Positions 37,701-44,730 of a stretch of 64,000 bases of DNA are shown piece by piece (the first letter of the stretch is position 1; every line of letters starts with the position of its first letter). Under the pieces are notes generated by a model that was given only the letters and a program-made list of their open reading frames with translations, was not told where the DNA came from and made no database searches. This DNA is from Neomicrococcus aestuarii. Lineage in GTDB: Bacteria; Actinomycetota; Actinomycetes; Actinomycetales; Micrococcaceae. The stretch lies in the NCBI RefSeq assembly GCF_014201135.1, contig NZ_JACHDR010000001.1, forward strand, positions 2,604,001 through 2,668,000, given 5' to 3'. Position numbers and translations under genes: made by a program.

Positions 37701-37753
37701 CGGCACGCCGTGCCCGAACTGTGTTTGAGAAGCACTTCTACGCTGACTGTTAG
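34709..37753 (+). CDS. glnE: Bifunctional glutamine synthetase adenylyltransferase/deadenylase
   Basis: Modifies GlnA1 in response to nitrogen status. It has 1014 residues with duplicated nucleotidyltransferase halves. The first active site is MGMGKCGARELNYISDVDVIYVH near 216, the deadenylase side. The second is VAMGRQGGREIGYGSDVDVMYVH near 730, the adenylyltransferase side. Each half continues into an ELDANLRPEGKDG or EVDADLRPEGRQG motif and a helical GlnD-PII-UTase-like domain (LGPGGLRDVEFTVQ, LGRGGLSDVEWLAQ). Both catalytic Asp pairs are intact. A GTG start lies 2 bp after glnA2. GlnA1, its expected substrate, is encoded 0.6 kb downstream on the other strand. Confidence 0.95.
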   Translation: MRVASQRDLIAVGFADLERAERFLQARELESVSREQLLEGLSHCANPDSALLLLVRIAERDKSVLKLVGRGESSIPLFRVLGASEALGEFLVRQPRFLSTLETVPERTFHERDVASLTAEMLRSVGADPEAERPVATVTGTPGIVALRVRYRALLLDLAMRDLCCGDPEEAFPQVAAELADLAGAAIAAGLALARADVSEKSSPEIVDSLRIAVMGMGKCGARELNYISDVDVIYVHAVRDSVKDDDAARLDEQAASKMAAQLATLTARAMNATAPEPGLWELDANLRPEGKDGALSRTLDSHLAYYKRWAQTWEFQALLKARFLAGDPELGVEYEAAVAPMIWASSEREGFVESTQAMRRRVTDNIPAAEVNRQIKLGPGGLRDVEFTVQLLQLVHGRVEESLRVRDTLSGIEVLAEAGYMSRADAAKFGGAYRYLRVLEHRIQLTRLRRTHLMPTKPEEIRTIARASLGMDAQSWISGDEMLARWQSTKREVRGLHEKIFYRPLLATAANLSADEVRLTPEAAQARLKALGYADPKNAMRHIEALTSGVSRRAQLQRQLLPVLLGWIAEGVDPDAGLLGFRRLSESLGESHWFLGMLRDSPAGAQRLCSILSSSRFITDLLEVSPESAAWLGNDADLEPYTFDSLWSEISSKLGRHKDREKRLRLIRLIRRRELLRIALADSARLIDQDQVGRALSDADRAAVLGILRVAEQEEYSEHTKLTELLIVAMGRQGGREIGYGSDVDVMYVHRPVDGADEQAAQEQALRIVGNIQAFVGMPLKPAILAEPKLEVDADLRPEGRQGPLVRTLDAYREYYSRWSGVWETQALLRARPLGGSDTLAAEFFELVDSVRYNARLSPSDVVEIRRIKARVESERMPRGADPSRQLKLGRGGLSDVEWLAQYLQLCHAKTYPSLRTTSTRAALRAISEAGILPAADVEVLDHAWVLATRIRCANIIVSGRASDQLPRNIRDMEAAARWCGYAAGQATKLEDDYLKSARRARTVFEKHFYADC

Positions 37754-37770
37754 GACAAGGGACCCTCGCC

Positions 37771-38121
37771 ATGACGAAGCAATCACAAGAACAAGTTGAC
37801 CGCTACATTGCGCTGATGGAGCGTCAAACTTCCGAGGGACCCACCAAGCACGCTGTGCACGAATTGGTGCGTGACGGGCAGCTCTCGCAATTGCTCGTGT
37901 ACCTAGCAGAGGGCGGCCAGCTTTCTGACCATCCAAAACCACCTGCGGCGGCGCTCCAGGTGCTGCGTGGCACCATCACGGTGGCGTGGACTGGCGAAAA
38001 TGGTGTGGCTCAGCAAGAAGAGATCGCCACGGGGGATCTCTTTGTCCTCCCGAACGCCGTTCATAACGTTTCGCCCCTCGGTGGCGCCGCGTGCTTCCTG
38101 TTGACTCGCGTCGTCGCGTAA
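37771..38121 (+). CDS. Small cupin-domain protein
   Basis: A 116-residue single-domain cupin. The first cupin motif is degenerate (LSDHPKPPAAALQVLRGTITVAWTG, near 52-76), with only one clear His. The second keeps the pattern GDLFVLPNAVHNVSPLG near 90-106 with one His. A metal may therefore be bound incompletely, or not at all. The N-terminal 45 residues are helical and polar. The ATG at 37771 follows AAGGGA and lies 17 bp after glnE, so it is likely the third gene of the glnA2-glnE operon. Function unknown; a sensory or small-molecule-binding role is possible. Confidence 0.8.
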   Translation: MTKQSQEQVDRYIALMERQTSEGPTKHAVHELVRDGQLSQLLVYLAEGGQLSDHPKPPAAALQVLRGTITVAWTGENGVAQQEEIATGDLFVLPNAVHNVSPLGGAACFLLTRVVA

Positions 38122-38232
38122 GAACTAGGCAGAAGCACTAGGAAAGCGCTGCGATTCGCTGCGCCCTGTAAACATTCGCCGGGCCCTGAAGGCATTCGTT
38201 GGGCTCTTGCCGCAGTTGCCGCGCGTTGAACA

Positions 38233-38290
38233 TAAAGAAGAAGGCCCGCATCCGAATCCACCAAGAGGTGGAGGGATGCGGACCTTCTCG
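38233..38290 (-). terminator. Terminator of glnA1
   Basis: On the minus strand, AGAAGGTCCGCATCC pairs with GGATGCGGGCCTTCT, enclosing a nested hairpin CCACC/GGTGG. A T-rich tail (TCTTTAT) follows. The stem could also stop transcripts arriving from the cupin gene on the other strand. Confidence 0.8.
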
Positions 38291-38318
38291 CTCGAGAAGC
38301 TTTAGCCTCTCGTACTAC

Positions 38319-39743
38319 TTAGCAACCGTAGTAGAGCTCGAACTCGTAAGGGTTCGGGCGGATCGAGAGCGGGAGAATCTCGTTCTCGCGCTTGTATTCG
38401 ATCCAGGTGCGGATGAGGTCTTCGGTGAAGACGTCGCCTGCAAGCAAGAACTCGTAGTCGTTCTCAAGAGCTTCAAGAGCTTCCTCGAGGGAGCCTGGAG
38501 CCTTCTGGATGTCCTTAGCTTCCTCTGGTGGGAGCTCGTAGAGATCCTTGTCGATCGGAGCAGCAGGCTCGATGCGGTTCTTGATTCCGTCAAGGCCAGC
38601 CATGAGCTGTGCCGAGAACGCGAGGTAAGGGTTGCTCGATGGATCCGGCGCGCGGAATTCGATGCGCTTTGCCTTCGGGTTGGAGCCCGTGATCGGGATA
38701 CGGATACCAGCGGAGCGGTTACCCTGCGAGTACACCATGTTGACCGGAGCTTCGTAGCCCTTGACCAAGCGGCGGTAGGAGTTCACGGTTGGGTTGGTGA
38801 ATGCCAAGACAGCAGAAGCGTGCTTGAGCAAGCCACCGATGTACCAGCGAGCGAGGTCAGAAAGGCCTGCGTAGCCCTTCTCGTCGTAGAACAAAGGCTC
38901 ACCGTTTGCCCAGAGCGACTGGTGGCAGTGCATGCCGGAACCGTTGTCACCGAAGACTGGCTTCGGCATGAAGGTTGCGGTCTTGCCCCACTGGTCAGCA
39001 ACGTTCTTGACGATGTACTTGAACTTCAAGAGATCGTCAGCAGCGTGTGTCAGGGTGTCGAACTTGTAGTTGATTTCTGCCTGGCCGGCGGATCCAACTT
39101 CGTGGTGAGCGCGCTCAACCTCAAGGCCAGCTGCTGCCAGCTCGAGGGAGATGGCGTCACGGAGGTCAGCCTGCTTGTCAACGGGAGCCACTGGGAAGTA
39201 GCCACCCTTCTGAGGCGTCTTGTAGCCGAGGTTTCCGCCCTGCTCTTCGCGGCCGGTGTTCCAGTAGGCTTCCTCAGAATCCAGCTTGTAGAAAGAACCC
39301 TGTGGGCTGGATTCGTACTGGATGTTGTCGAAGATGAAGAATTCAGCTTCAGGTGCGAAGAACGCGGTGTCAGCGATGCCGGTGGAAGCCAAGTAAGCTT
39401 CAGCGCGCTCAGCAACACCACGTGGATCACGGTGGTATGGGTCGCCGGTGCGTGGGTTCACGATCGAGAAGTTCAACGCGAGCGTCTTCTCGACTCGGAA
39501 GGTGTCAACGAATGCAGTGGTTGGATCTGGGATCAACTGCATGTCAGACTCTGCGATGCCCTGGAAGCCGCGGATCGACGAACCGTCGAACAGCTGACCG
39601 TTCTCGAAGAAGTCAGCGTCTACCGTGCTTGCTGGCACGTTGAAGTGCTGCTGCACGCCTGGGAGGTCAGTGAATCGGATATCGACAAACTTGACGTCCT
39701 CGTCCTTGATGAACTTGAGGACCTCATCCGCGTTTTTGAACAT
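38319..39743 (-). CDS. glnA: Glutamine synthetase I (adenylylatable GlnA1)
   Basis: Main ammonia-assimilating enzyme, dodecameric GSI-beta type. It has 474 residues. Motifs: [17 protein letters not shown] near 53, the Glu metal ligands in APEAEFFIF and [12 protein letters not shown], the ATP-binding [18 protein letters not shown] near 265, and [10 protein letters not shown] near 342. The adenylylation loop is present as [10 protein letters not shown], with Tyr402 as the GlnE target. The ATG at 39743 follows AGGAG at 7 nt. The upstream region carries a GlnR-type operator at 39842-39879, so transcription is likely nitrogen-regulated as well. Confidence 0.97.
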   Translation of the reverse strand: MFKNADEVLKFIKDEDVKFVDIRFTDLPGVQQHFNVPASTVDADFFENGQLFDGSSIRGFQGIAESDMQLIPDPTTAFVDTFRVEKTLALNFSIVNPRTGDPYHRDPRGVAERAEAYLASTGIADTAFFAPEAEFFIFDNIQYESSPQGSFYKLDSEEAYWNTGREEQGGNLGYKTPQKGGYFPVAPVDKQADLRDAISLELAAAGLEVERAHHEVGSAGQAEINYKFDTLTHAADDLLKFKYIVKNVADQWGKTATFMPKPVFGDNGSGMHCHQSLWANGEPLFYDEKGYAGLSDLARWYIGGLLKHASAVLAFTNPTVNSYRRLVKGYEAPVNMVYSQGNRSAGIRIPITGSNPKAKRIEFRAPDPSSNPYLAFSAQLMAGLDGIKNRIEPAAPIDKDLYELPPEEAKDIQKAPGSLEEALEALENDYEFLLAGDVFTEDLIRTWIEYKRENEILPLSIRPNPYEFELYYGC

Positions 39744-39841
39744 CTATTTGCTCCTGTAGTTACAGAGAAGGTGGGGCGATTAGCCCCGTGAGGAAGCATA
39801 CTTTCTTGCGTCCTCGTTGCATACCACCGTACTAACAGCCA

Positions 39842-39879
39842 GTTAAGTGTGTGTATCGCAATTGTTTCGGGCAGGTTAC
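39842..39879. promoter_or_regulatory. GlnR-type operator with four half-sites
   Basis: Read towards glnA1 (minus strand) the order is GTAAC, GAAAC, GATAC, TTAAC, each separated by exactly 6 bp. All four end in AC with 9-bp gaps between the AC pairs. The GlnR box described in Streptomyces is gTnAc-n6-GaAAc; the first pair matches it in full and the second pair loosely. It lies 99-136 bp upstream of glnA1 and 29-66 bp before the RDD-protein ATG, so it could act on both divergent genes. Confidence 0.7.
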
Positions 39880-39894
39880 AAGAATCAGATTGGA

Positions 39895-39900
39895 TAAGCT
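39895..39900 (+). promoter_or_regulatory. -10 box for the RDD gene
   Basis: TAAGCT followed by a 7-nt spacer and the ATG at 39908. The GlnR-type operator covers the expected -35 position. Confidence 0.35.
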
Positions 39901-39907
39901 CGAGGGT

Positions 39908-40384
39908 ATGTCGAATCAAGGCGGCTCAGAAGGTCGCGACCCTGCACGTATTAACAGGAAAGACGTTGGCTCGTGGCTGGAAGGTCCGCCGCAAATCAAC
40001 CAGCAGGAATACCCAGGTCAGCGCCTAGGCAGGCCGGAATCCGGCCCTGGAAGTATTGCCCGTTTCCCTCGCCGCATCGGCGCGATTGTCATTGACTGGG
40101 GGATTGCGCTGATCATTTCGGCGGTGTTCTTTAACTACGATTCCATGGTCACACTGCTGATATTCCTAGTCACACAGATTCTTTTTGTCGGGGTGACGGG
40201 TCATTCGGTGGGGCACCGCGCCTTCGGTATGCAGGTTCAAAAGATGAATGGAACTGCGAGCGACCTACTCTCCGGAACCATCCGTTCGGTACTTCTTGCG
40301 CTGTTCATTCCGGCATTCATTATTGATGGAGACCAGCGCGGTCTTCACGATCGCGCGGTTAACACCGTTCTAGTTCGGATCTAA
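39908..40384 (+). CDS. RDD family membrane protein
   Basis: A 158-residue protein. About 60 polar N-terminal residues precede the RDD domain, which opens with FPRRIGAIVIDWGIALIISAVFF (the Arg and Asp of the name). A second and third hydrophobic segment follow (near 82-100 and 125-145). The domain closes with DGDQRGLHDRAVNTVLV, the conserved C-terminal Arg-Asp signature. Function unknown; RDD proteins are proposed transporters or assembly factors. The ATG at 39908 avoids a GTG-initiated extension that would overlap the GlnR boxes. No good Shine-Dalgarno; probably leaderless. It is divergent from glnA1. Confidence 0.85.
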   Translation: MSNQGGSEGRDPARINRKDVGSWLEGPPQINQQEYPGQRLGRPESGPGSIARFPRRIGAIVIDWGIALIISAVFFNYDSMVTLLIFLVTQILFVGVTGHSVGHRAFGMQVQKMNGTASDLLSGTIRSVLLALFIPAFIIDGDQRGLHDRAVNTVLVRI

Positions 40385-40447
40385 GGGATTCGAACTCTCG
40401 AAACGAAGAAAAGAAATCAACCAAAGACAAGAAATATAGAGAAACAG

Positions 40448-40499
40448 AAGCGAGGGGCGTGGAGCAATCATCAAGATTGCTCCACGCCCCTCGCTTTAA
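40448..40499. terminator. Bidirectional terminator with a perfect 22-bp stem
   Basis: The arms 40448-40469 and 40475-40496 are perfectly complementary (outer AAGCGAGG/CCTCGCTT, inner GAGCAATC/GATTGCTC) around the loop ATCAA. TTTAAA follows on the plus strand and a CTTCTG tail on the minus strand. It lies between the convergent RDD and DUF4191 genes and serves both. It is unusually long and perfect for a terminator. Confidence 0.9.
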
Positions 40500-40508
40500 A
40501 GCTTCGGT

Positions 40509-41267
40509 TTAGCGTCCCCGCATCGCACGGCGGTCTGGGCGTGCCTTCATGGGGTCGATGCCCTTCGGAATCGGCAAGCGTGCGCTTGGCAACGTGGAAA
40601 TACGCATATCCACTGCGTGAACCTCGTCCTTGGTGATGGACTTCGGAAGTTTCTTCATGGTCTTGGCGACGTCTGCGAGGGCAACTTGACCTTCGAGCGA
40701 GCCAGCGTTGATGACGTGAATGGGAACGTTTGGCAAAACGCGGCTGAGGCGACGCTTTTCGCCATCCACCAACGGGCGTACTCGAGCGGGAGGACCTTCC
40801 GTCACGAGTACCACACCAGCGCGTCCAATACCCATGAACACCAAGTCCTGGGTGCGTGGGTTGATGGCTACTGGCTGTTCCTTCAGAATCCACCCGCGGC
40901 GCAAGACGGACATGGAGGCGCCAACGGCGCCCTGACGTCCTTCAAGTTGGCTAAAGGCTGCACGTTCGGCGCGGCGAGACAAGATCCAGACGGCAGCAAG
41001 AAGGCCGAGTGGAATACCGATCAACAAACCAGTAATCCAGTTGTTGAACAAGAGGCCAAGAAGCAGGCCAACTGCCACAACACCGAGGAACGCGAGAATC
41101 ATGACCCACACAACGGTGGGGTCCTCGCGGCGCGTCATTTGGAAGACTTGACCAAACTGACGGAAGCGACCCGGCTGCTTGTCGGTCTTTTCCGCTTTTG
41201 GTTTGCGATTGAACAAACCGCGGCGCGGTTCTGCCGCCGAAGATTCTGGGGAATTACGTGAAGCCAT
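40509..41267 (-). CDS. DUF4191 membrane protein
   Basis: 252 residues. The N-terminus is basic and polar. Two transmembrane helices lie at about 53-72 and 76-95, then a cytoplasmic domain containing LEGRQGAVGASMSVLRRGWILKEQPVAINPRTQDLVFMGIGRAGVVLVTEG. The C-terminus is basic (ARPDRRAMRGR). DUF4191 is an actinobacterial family almost always next to lipA, as here. Function unknown; the pairing suggests a link with lipoylation or the membrane side of central metabolism, but that is guilt by association. The ATG at 41267 lies 8 nt after TAGAAT on the minus strand. Confidence 0.85.
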   Translation of the reverse strand: MASRNSPESSAAEPRRGLFNRKPKAEKTDKQPGRFRQFGQVFQMTRREDPTVVWVMILAFLGVVAVGLLLGLLFNNWITGLLIGIPLGLLAAVWILSRRAERAAFSQLEGRQGAVGASMSVLRRGWILKEQPVAINPRTQDLVFMGIGRAGVVLVTEGPPARVRPLVDGEKRRLSRVLPNVPIHVINAGSLEGQVALADVAKTMKKLPKSITKDEVHAVDMRISTLPSARLPIPKGIDPMKARPDRRAMRGR

Positions 41268-41337
41268 AATGGCCTATTCTACGTCAGCACTCGGCCAAAT
41301 TTCGCCTGTTCTGACATAACTGGACAACAAGGCTTAA

Positions 41338-41375
41338 ACAAGTGAAGGACCCAGCTGAACTGGGCCCTTCACTTG
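41338..41375 (-). terminator. Terminator after lipA
   Basis: AAGTGAAGG-CCCAG pairs with CTGGG-CCTTCACTT, with one mismatch, around a 5-nt loop. On the minus strand it is followed by GTTTAAG. It separates lipA from DUF4191. Confidence 0.75.
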
Positions 41376-41388
41376 TGTTGACTACGAG

Positions 41389-42393
41389 CTAGTGGCTGGC
41401 AACCAGGGTTGCTGCCTCTTGGCGCGTGCTGCCGGAATCGGCAATGTGTGCCAGCTCTGCAGGAATCTCGCGACCCTTGCTGCGCATAGCGCGTGCCCAC
41501 AGGCGGCCAGCGCGGTAAGAAGAGCGAACCAACGGTCCGGACATGACGCCCAAGAAACCAATCTCTTCAGCTTCTTCGGAGATGTCAACGAATTCCTGTG
41601 GCTTGACCCAACGCTCCACTGGGTGGTGACGCTCGGTTGGACGCAAGTACTGGGTGATGGTGATCAAGTCACAGCCGGCAGCATGCAGATCGCGAAGCGC
41701 CTCGGAGACTTCTTCACGGGTTTCGCCCATGCCCAAGATGAGGTTGGACTTGGTGATCATGCCCAATTCACGACCGATGCTGATGACGTCCAGGGAGCGC
41801 TCGTAGCGGAACGCGGGACGAATGGACTTGAACAAGCGGGGCACGGTCTCAAGGTTGTGAGCGTAGACCTCAGGAGCGGATGCGCAGATCTCTTCGAGGT
41901 ACTCGCGCTTGCCGGAGAAGTCAGGGATCAAGAGCTCAACGCCCGTGTTGGGGTTCAACTCGTGGATCTTGCGCACGGTCTCGGCGTACAGCCAGGTGCC
42001 TTCGTCTTCGAGGTCATCACGAGCAACGCCGGTGACAGTGGCGTAGCGCAGGCCCATCTGCTTGACGGATTCGGCAACGCGAAGTGGTTCCAGAACGTCC
42101 AGTGGGGATGGCTTGCCGGTGTGGATCTGGCAGAAGTCGCAACGGCGCGTGCACTCGGAGCCACCAATGAGGAAGGTTGCTTCCTTGTCTTCCCAACATT
42201 CAAAGATGTTGGGGCAACCAGCTTCTTCACACACGGTGTGGAGGTTTTCGCCCTGAACCAGCTTTTTGAGCCCAACGTATTCCGGGCCAATGTTGACCTT
42301 GGCTTTGATCCATTCGGGCTTGCGCTCTACGGGAGTTTGCGCGTTGCGTGCTTCGATCCGCAACATGCGACGACCTTCGGGTGCCGGGCTCAT
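41389..42393 (-). CDS. lipA: Lipoyl synthase
   Basis: Radical-SAM enzyme inserting two sulfurs into protein-bound octanoyl groups. It has 334 residues. The auxiliary 4Fe-4S cluster ligands are Cys55, Cys60 and Cys66 ([12 protein letters not shown]). The radical-SAM cluster ligands are Cys81, Cys85 and Cys88 (CTRRCDFC). The C-terminal [12 protein letters not shown] supplies the Arg-Ser-Ser-Tyr motif that ligates the sacrificial auxiliary cluster. The start overlaps the end of lipB by 4 bp, so the two are translated together. Its substrate is probably the two-lipoyl-domain E2 encoded at 49.4-51.2 kb. Confidence 0.97.
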   Translation of the reverse strand: MSPAPEGRRMLRIEARNAQTPVERKPEWIKAKVNIGPEYVGLKKLVQGENLHTVCEEAGCPNIFECWEDKEATFLIGGSECTRRCDFCQIHTGKPSPLDVLEPLRVAESVKQMGLRYATVTGVARDDLEDEGTWLYAETVRKIHELNPNTGVELLIPDFSGKREYLEEICASAPEVYAHNLETVPRLFKSIRPAFRYERSLDVISIGRELGMITKSNLILGMGETREEVSEALRDLHAAGCDLITITQYLRPTERHHPVERWVKPQEFVDISEEAEEIGFLGVMSGPLVRSSYRAGRLWARAMRSKGREIPAELAHIADSGSTRQEAATLVASH

Positions 42394-43085
42394 GCGCTGA
42401 TTCCTTCCATCTGGGGTGCTTCGGTGGCTGGCGCTACGCTCTTCATGAGAGGCGTCAGCAACTTGACCAATTCTTCGGAGACTCGCTCGACGACGTCAGA
42501 CGGGGTGATGGTCCGTCCGGCTTCGAGGGACATGGTGGTGACGCCTGCATCGCTAATTCCGCAAGGAACAATGATGTTGTAGGGGTCCAAGGTATGGGAG
42601 CAGTTCAATGCGAATCCGTGCATGGTGACGCCGTGGTCCACGCGGATTCCAATAGCGGCGATCTTGCGATCTGGGGTGATTCCGTCGCCCACAATCCAAA
42701 CGCCGGAGCGGCCTTTGACGCGTTCGCCTTTGATGCCGTAATCGGCGATGACGTTCATGAGCGCTTGCTCGAGCGTCTCCACGTAGGGGCGGATGGCGGC
42801 TTTGTCAGCCAGCTCGATAATGGGGTAACCCACCAACTGACCGGGTCCGTGCCACGTGAGCAATCCGCCGCGGTCAACGTCGATGACCGGCGTTCCGTCG
42901 GTGGGACGGTCGTGATCTTCGGTCCGCTTGCCGGCCGTGTAGACGGCTTGGTGTTCAAGCAAGAAGATTTCTGGCGATTGGGAGTGATTCGCCACGGCTT
43001 CATGAGTCTTTTTTTGGAGATCCCAAGCCTCTTGATACGGAACAAAGTCCGGGTCAAGCCCCAACACCGTTATCGTTGGATTCAT
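42390..43085 (-). CDS. lipB: Octanoyl-ACP:protein octanoyltransferase
   Basis: Moves octanoate from acyl carrier protein to lipoyl-domain lysines, the step before LipA. It has 231 residues. The signature [18 protein letters not shown] is near 72. The catalytic pair is Lys141 ([12 protein letters not shown]) and Cys175 (NIIVPCGI). The ATG at 43085 lies 7 nt after TAGGCT on the minus strand with no Shine-Dalgarno, so translation is probably leaderless. It forms an operon with lipA by a 4-bp overlap. The C-terminal 25 residues ([18 protein letters not shown]) extend beyond the conserved core. Confidence 0.95.
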   Translation of the reverse strand: MNPTITVLGLDPDFVPYQEAWDLQKKTHEAVANHSQSPEIFLLEHQAVYTAGKRTEDHDRPTDGTPVIDVDRGGLLTWHGPGQLVGYPIIELADKAAIRPYVETLEQALMNVIADYGIKGERVKGRSGVWIVGDGITPDRKIAAIGIRVDHGVTMHGFALNCSHTLDPYNIIVPCGISDAGVTTMSLEAGRTITPSDVVERVSEELVKLLTPLMKSVAPATEAPQMEGISA

Positions 43086-43092
43086 GCGGTCT

Positions 43093-43098
43093 AGCCTA
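43093..43098 (-). promoter_or_regulatory. -10 box for a leaderless lipB-lipA transcript
   Basis: TAGGCT on the minus strand, 7 nt before the lipB ATG at 43085. Confidence 0.4.
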
Positions 43099-43201
43099 GT
43101 CCCGTGACGCGCAATGGCTGAATTCCTTTACGACACCCCATGTCGCACGATGCCTGTGGATAACTTCTGCAGGGTTTCACAAATTCCGCAAGACTTAGGG
43201 C

Positions 43202-44695
43202 ATGGAGCCCCGAGACCCGGAATCGCTGTATACCGTCACCAGAATCTCAACTGTGCCCAACGACGCAACCGACGCGGCGTCGTCGTCCTTTCCCGTAGTC
43301 CAGGGCTATCACCTCACGGACCTGATTGGGCGCGGAAGCATCAGTACCGTCTATCTTGCGCAGGACGTGCGCACTGCGGATCCGCGCGCTATCAAGGTGT
43401 ACGACGACGCAGCTTCAGATTTCGCTGCACTCGAGCGTGACGCTTTACGCGGCTTGAGTCACCCTCATTTGGTGCGGTGTTACGGCGGGATTGAGGCGGA
43501 ACTACCTGGGGGAGTGCTGCGGGAAGCGAATATTTTTGAGTATGTGCCCGGGGGATCAGCGCTCAATGTGGTGCGTTCGATGGGACCGCAATCGCTGGGG
43601 CAAGTCAGTGCCATCATGGTGCCGTTGGCGAGCGCCGTGGACTATCTGCATTCTCAAGGTGTCACGCACGGTGACATTACGCCGGATAACGTGCTTTTCG
43701 CCGGCGACGGTTCGCCCAAACTTATCGACGGATCTATTGCTCAGCGGGCAGGCGCGCGTCATTTTGATGCCGGGACCGCTGGCTTTCACGCTCCTGAGCC
43801 GTTGGACGAAGACCAGCTTCAGCCAGCTCGGGACGTGTACTCGCTCGGCGCCATGCTGTGGTTCTTGCTGACGGGGCGAGTTCCAAGTCTGACGTCCAAC
43901 CGGCCCGCGCTGAGCGTCATGCTGGGGGCAGTGTCTTCGGACCTCGTGGATTTGGTGGAGGCGTGCCTCGACGAAGATCCCGCGGGGCGTCCTGGGGCGG
44001 GAGACGTGGCGCGTCGTTTGCGCAAAATGACGTCCCCTGAGCCGATCGACATCACGGTCATTTCTGATGATCATGCGGTCCCGTATCTTCGAACGAGTCA
44101 CCACTTTGATAGGGAAGCATTCCGCAAGCGCGAGCGTCGTCGTACTCGCACCATGTGGACCTCCATAGCCGCGGCCGCGGTGCTCGCTGTAGCGGGCGTG
44201 ATGATGATGCTGATGCCTTCGCCGCAACAAGACGACGAAGCTGTGGCCTTGGTTGCCCGGACGGTACAAGAGGAAGCGGTCTCGGAACAGCCGGAGGGTC
44301 TGATCGCAGAACTTGAGGCCTTATCTGCAGCCAGGGATAAGGCGCTGGTGGAGCAAGATGATGCGGCGCTGGAGAGCGTCCATGCGGCGGACTCACGTTC
44401 GTTGAATCAAGACCGCAGGACTGTCCAGGAGTTGAAGAAGAACTCTTTGAAGTATCAGGATCTTCAGACCACGCTCACCAATGTTCAGGTGACCGAGCTC
44501 GCGCCCGCGGGGAAAGCGACTGTTCGGGCGGATTCGCGCACGTCTGAATTCTCGGTTCATCGGGCGACAGACGGAAGGGTTCTTCCCGTCAATGCCCTTC
44601 CGACGCAGCAACTTGAATTTACTCTGGTGAAAGAAGACAACCACTGGCAGATCGCTGACGTGGCGCTTCTTGCCGAGATGACGCAGACCGGGTGA
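43202..44695 (+). CDS. Atypical Ser/Thr protein kinase, membrane anchored
   Basis: 497 residues: kinase domain about 35-275, a basic juxtamembrane stretch, one transmembrane helix about 318-338, and an extracytoplasmic domain with a helical segment and a beta-rich end. The glycine loop is GRGSISTVY and Lys65 sits in RAIKVYDD. The catalytic loop reads HGDITPDN (156-163): Asp158 is kept, but the usual Arg is Gly and the catalytic-loop Lys is Thr. The metal-binding DFG reads DGS (176-178). APE and DVYSLGAMLWFLLTG are intact. No PASTA repeats. It may be a slow kinase, a pseudokinase, or signal through its outer domain. The tricorn gene follows after 35 bp. Confidence 0.85.
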   Translation: MEPRDPESLYTVTRISTVPNDATDAASSSFPVVQGYHLTDLIGRGSISTVYLAQDVRTADPRAIKVYDDAASDFAALERDALRGLSHPHLVRCYGGIEAELPGGVLREANIFEYVPGGSALNVVRSMGPQSLGQVSAIMVPLASAVDYLHSQGVTHGDITPDNVLFAGDGSPKLIDGSIAQRAGARHFDAGTAGFHAPEPLDEDQLQPARDVYSLGAMLWFLLTGRVPSLTSNRPALSVMLGAVSSDLVDLVEACLDEDPAGRPGAGDVARRLRKMTSPEPIDITVISDDHAVPYLRTSHHFDREAFRKRERRRTRTMWTSIAAAAVLAVAGVMMMLMPSPQQDDEAVALVARTVQEEAVSEQPEGLIAELEALSAARDKALVEQDDAALESVHAADSRSLNQDRRTVQELKKNSLKYQDLQTTLTNVQVTELAPAGKATVRADSRTSEFSVHRATDGRVLPVNALPTQQLEFTLVKEDNHWQIADVALLAEMTQTG

Positions 44696-44718
44696 CGCGT
44701 TCTGGCCGGTCACAACAC

Positions 44719-44724
44719 TAGGAT
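44719..44724 (+). promoter_or_regulatory. -10 box for a leaderless tricorn-protease transcript
   Basis: TAGGAT, spacer CTAAGC (6 nt), then the ATG at 44731. This implies the protease has its own start besides any read-through from the kinase gene. Confidence 0.45.
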
Positions 44725-44730
44725 CTAAGC

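Noticed and set aside
38122-38230. Possible small gene or direct repeat (CATTCG-GGGC-CT twice) between the cupin gene and glnA1
   Set aside because: Only two short imperfect copies and no ORF with an initiation signal; most likely leader and terminator sequence.
38199-39791. A 530-codon open frame antisense to glnA1
   Set aside because: It lies entirely over the clear GlnA1 coding sequence, the product has no recognisable motifs, and its length follows from codon bias of a highly expressed GC-rich gene on the other strand.
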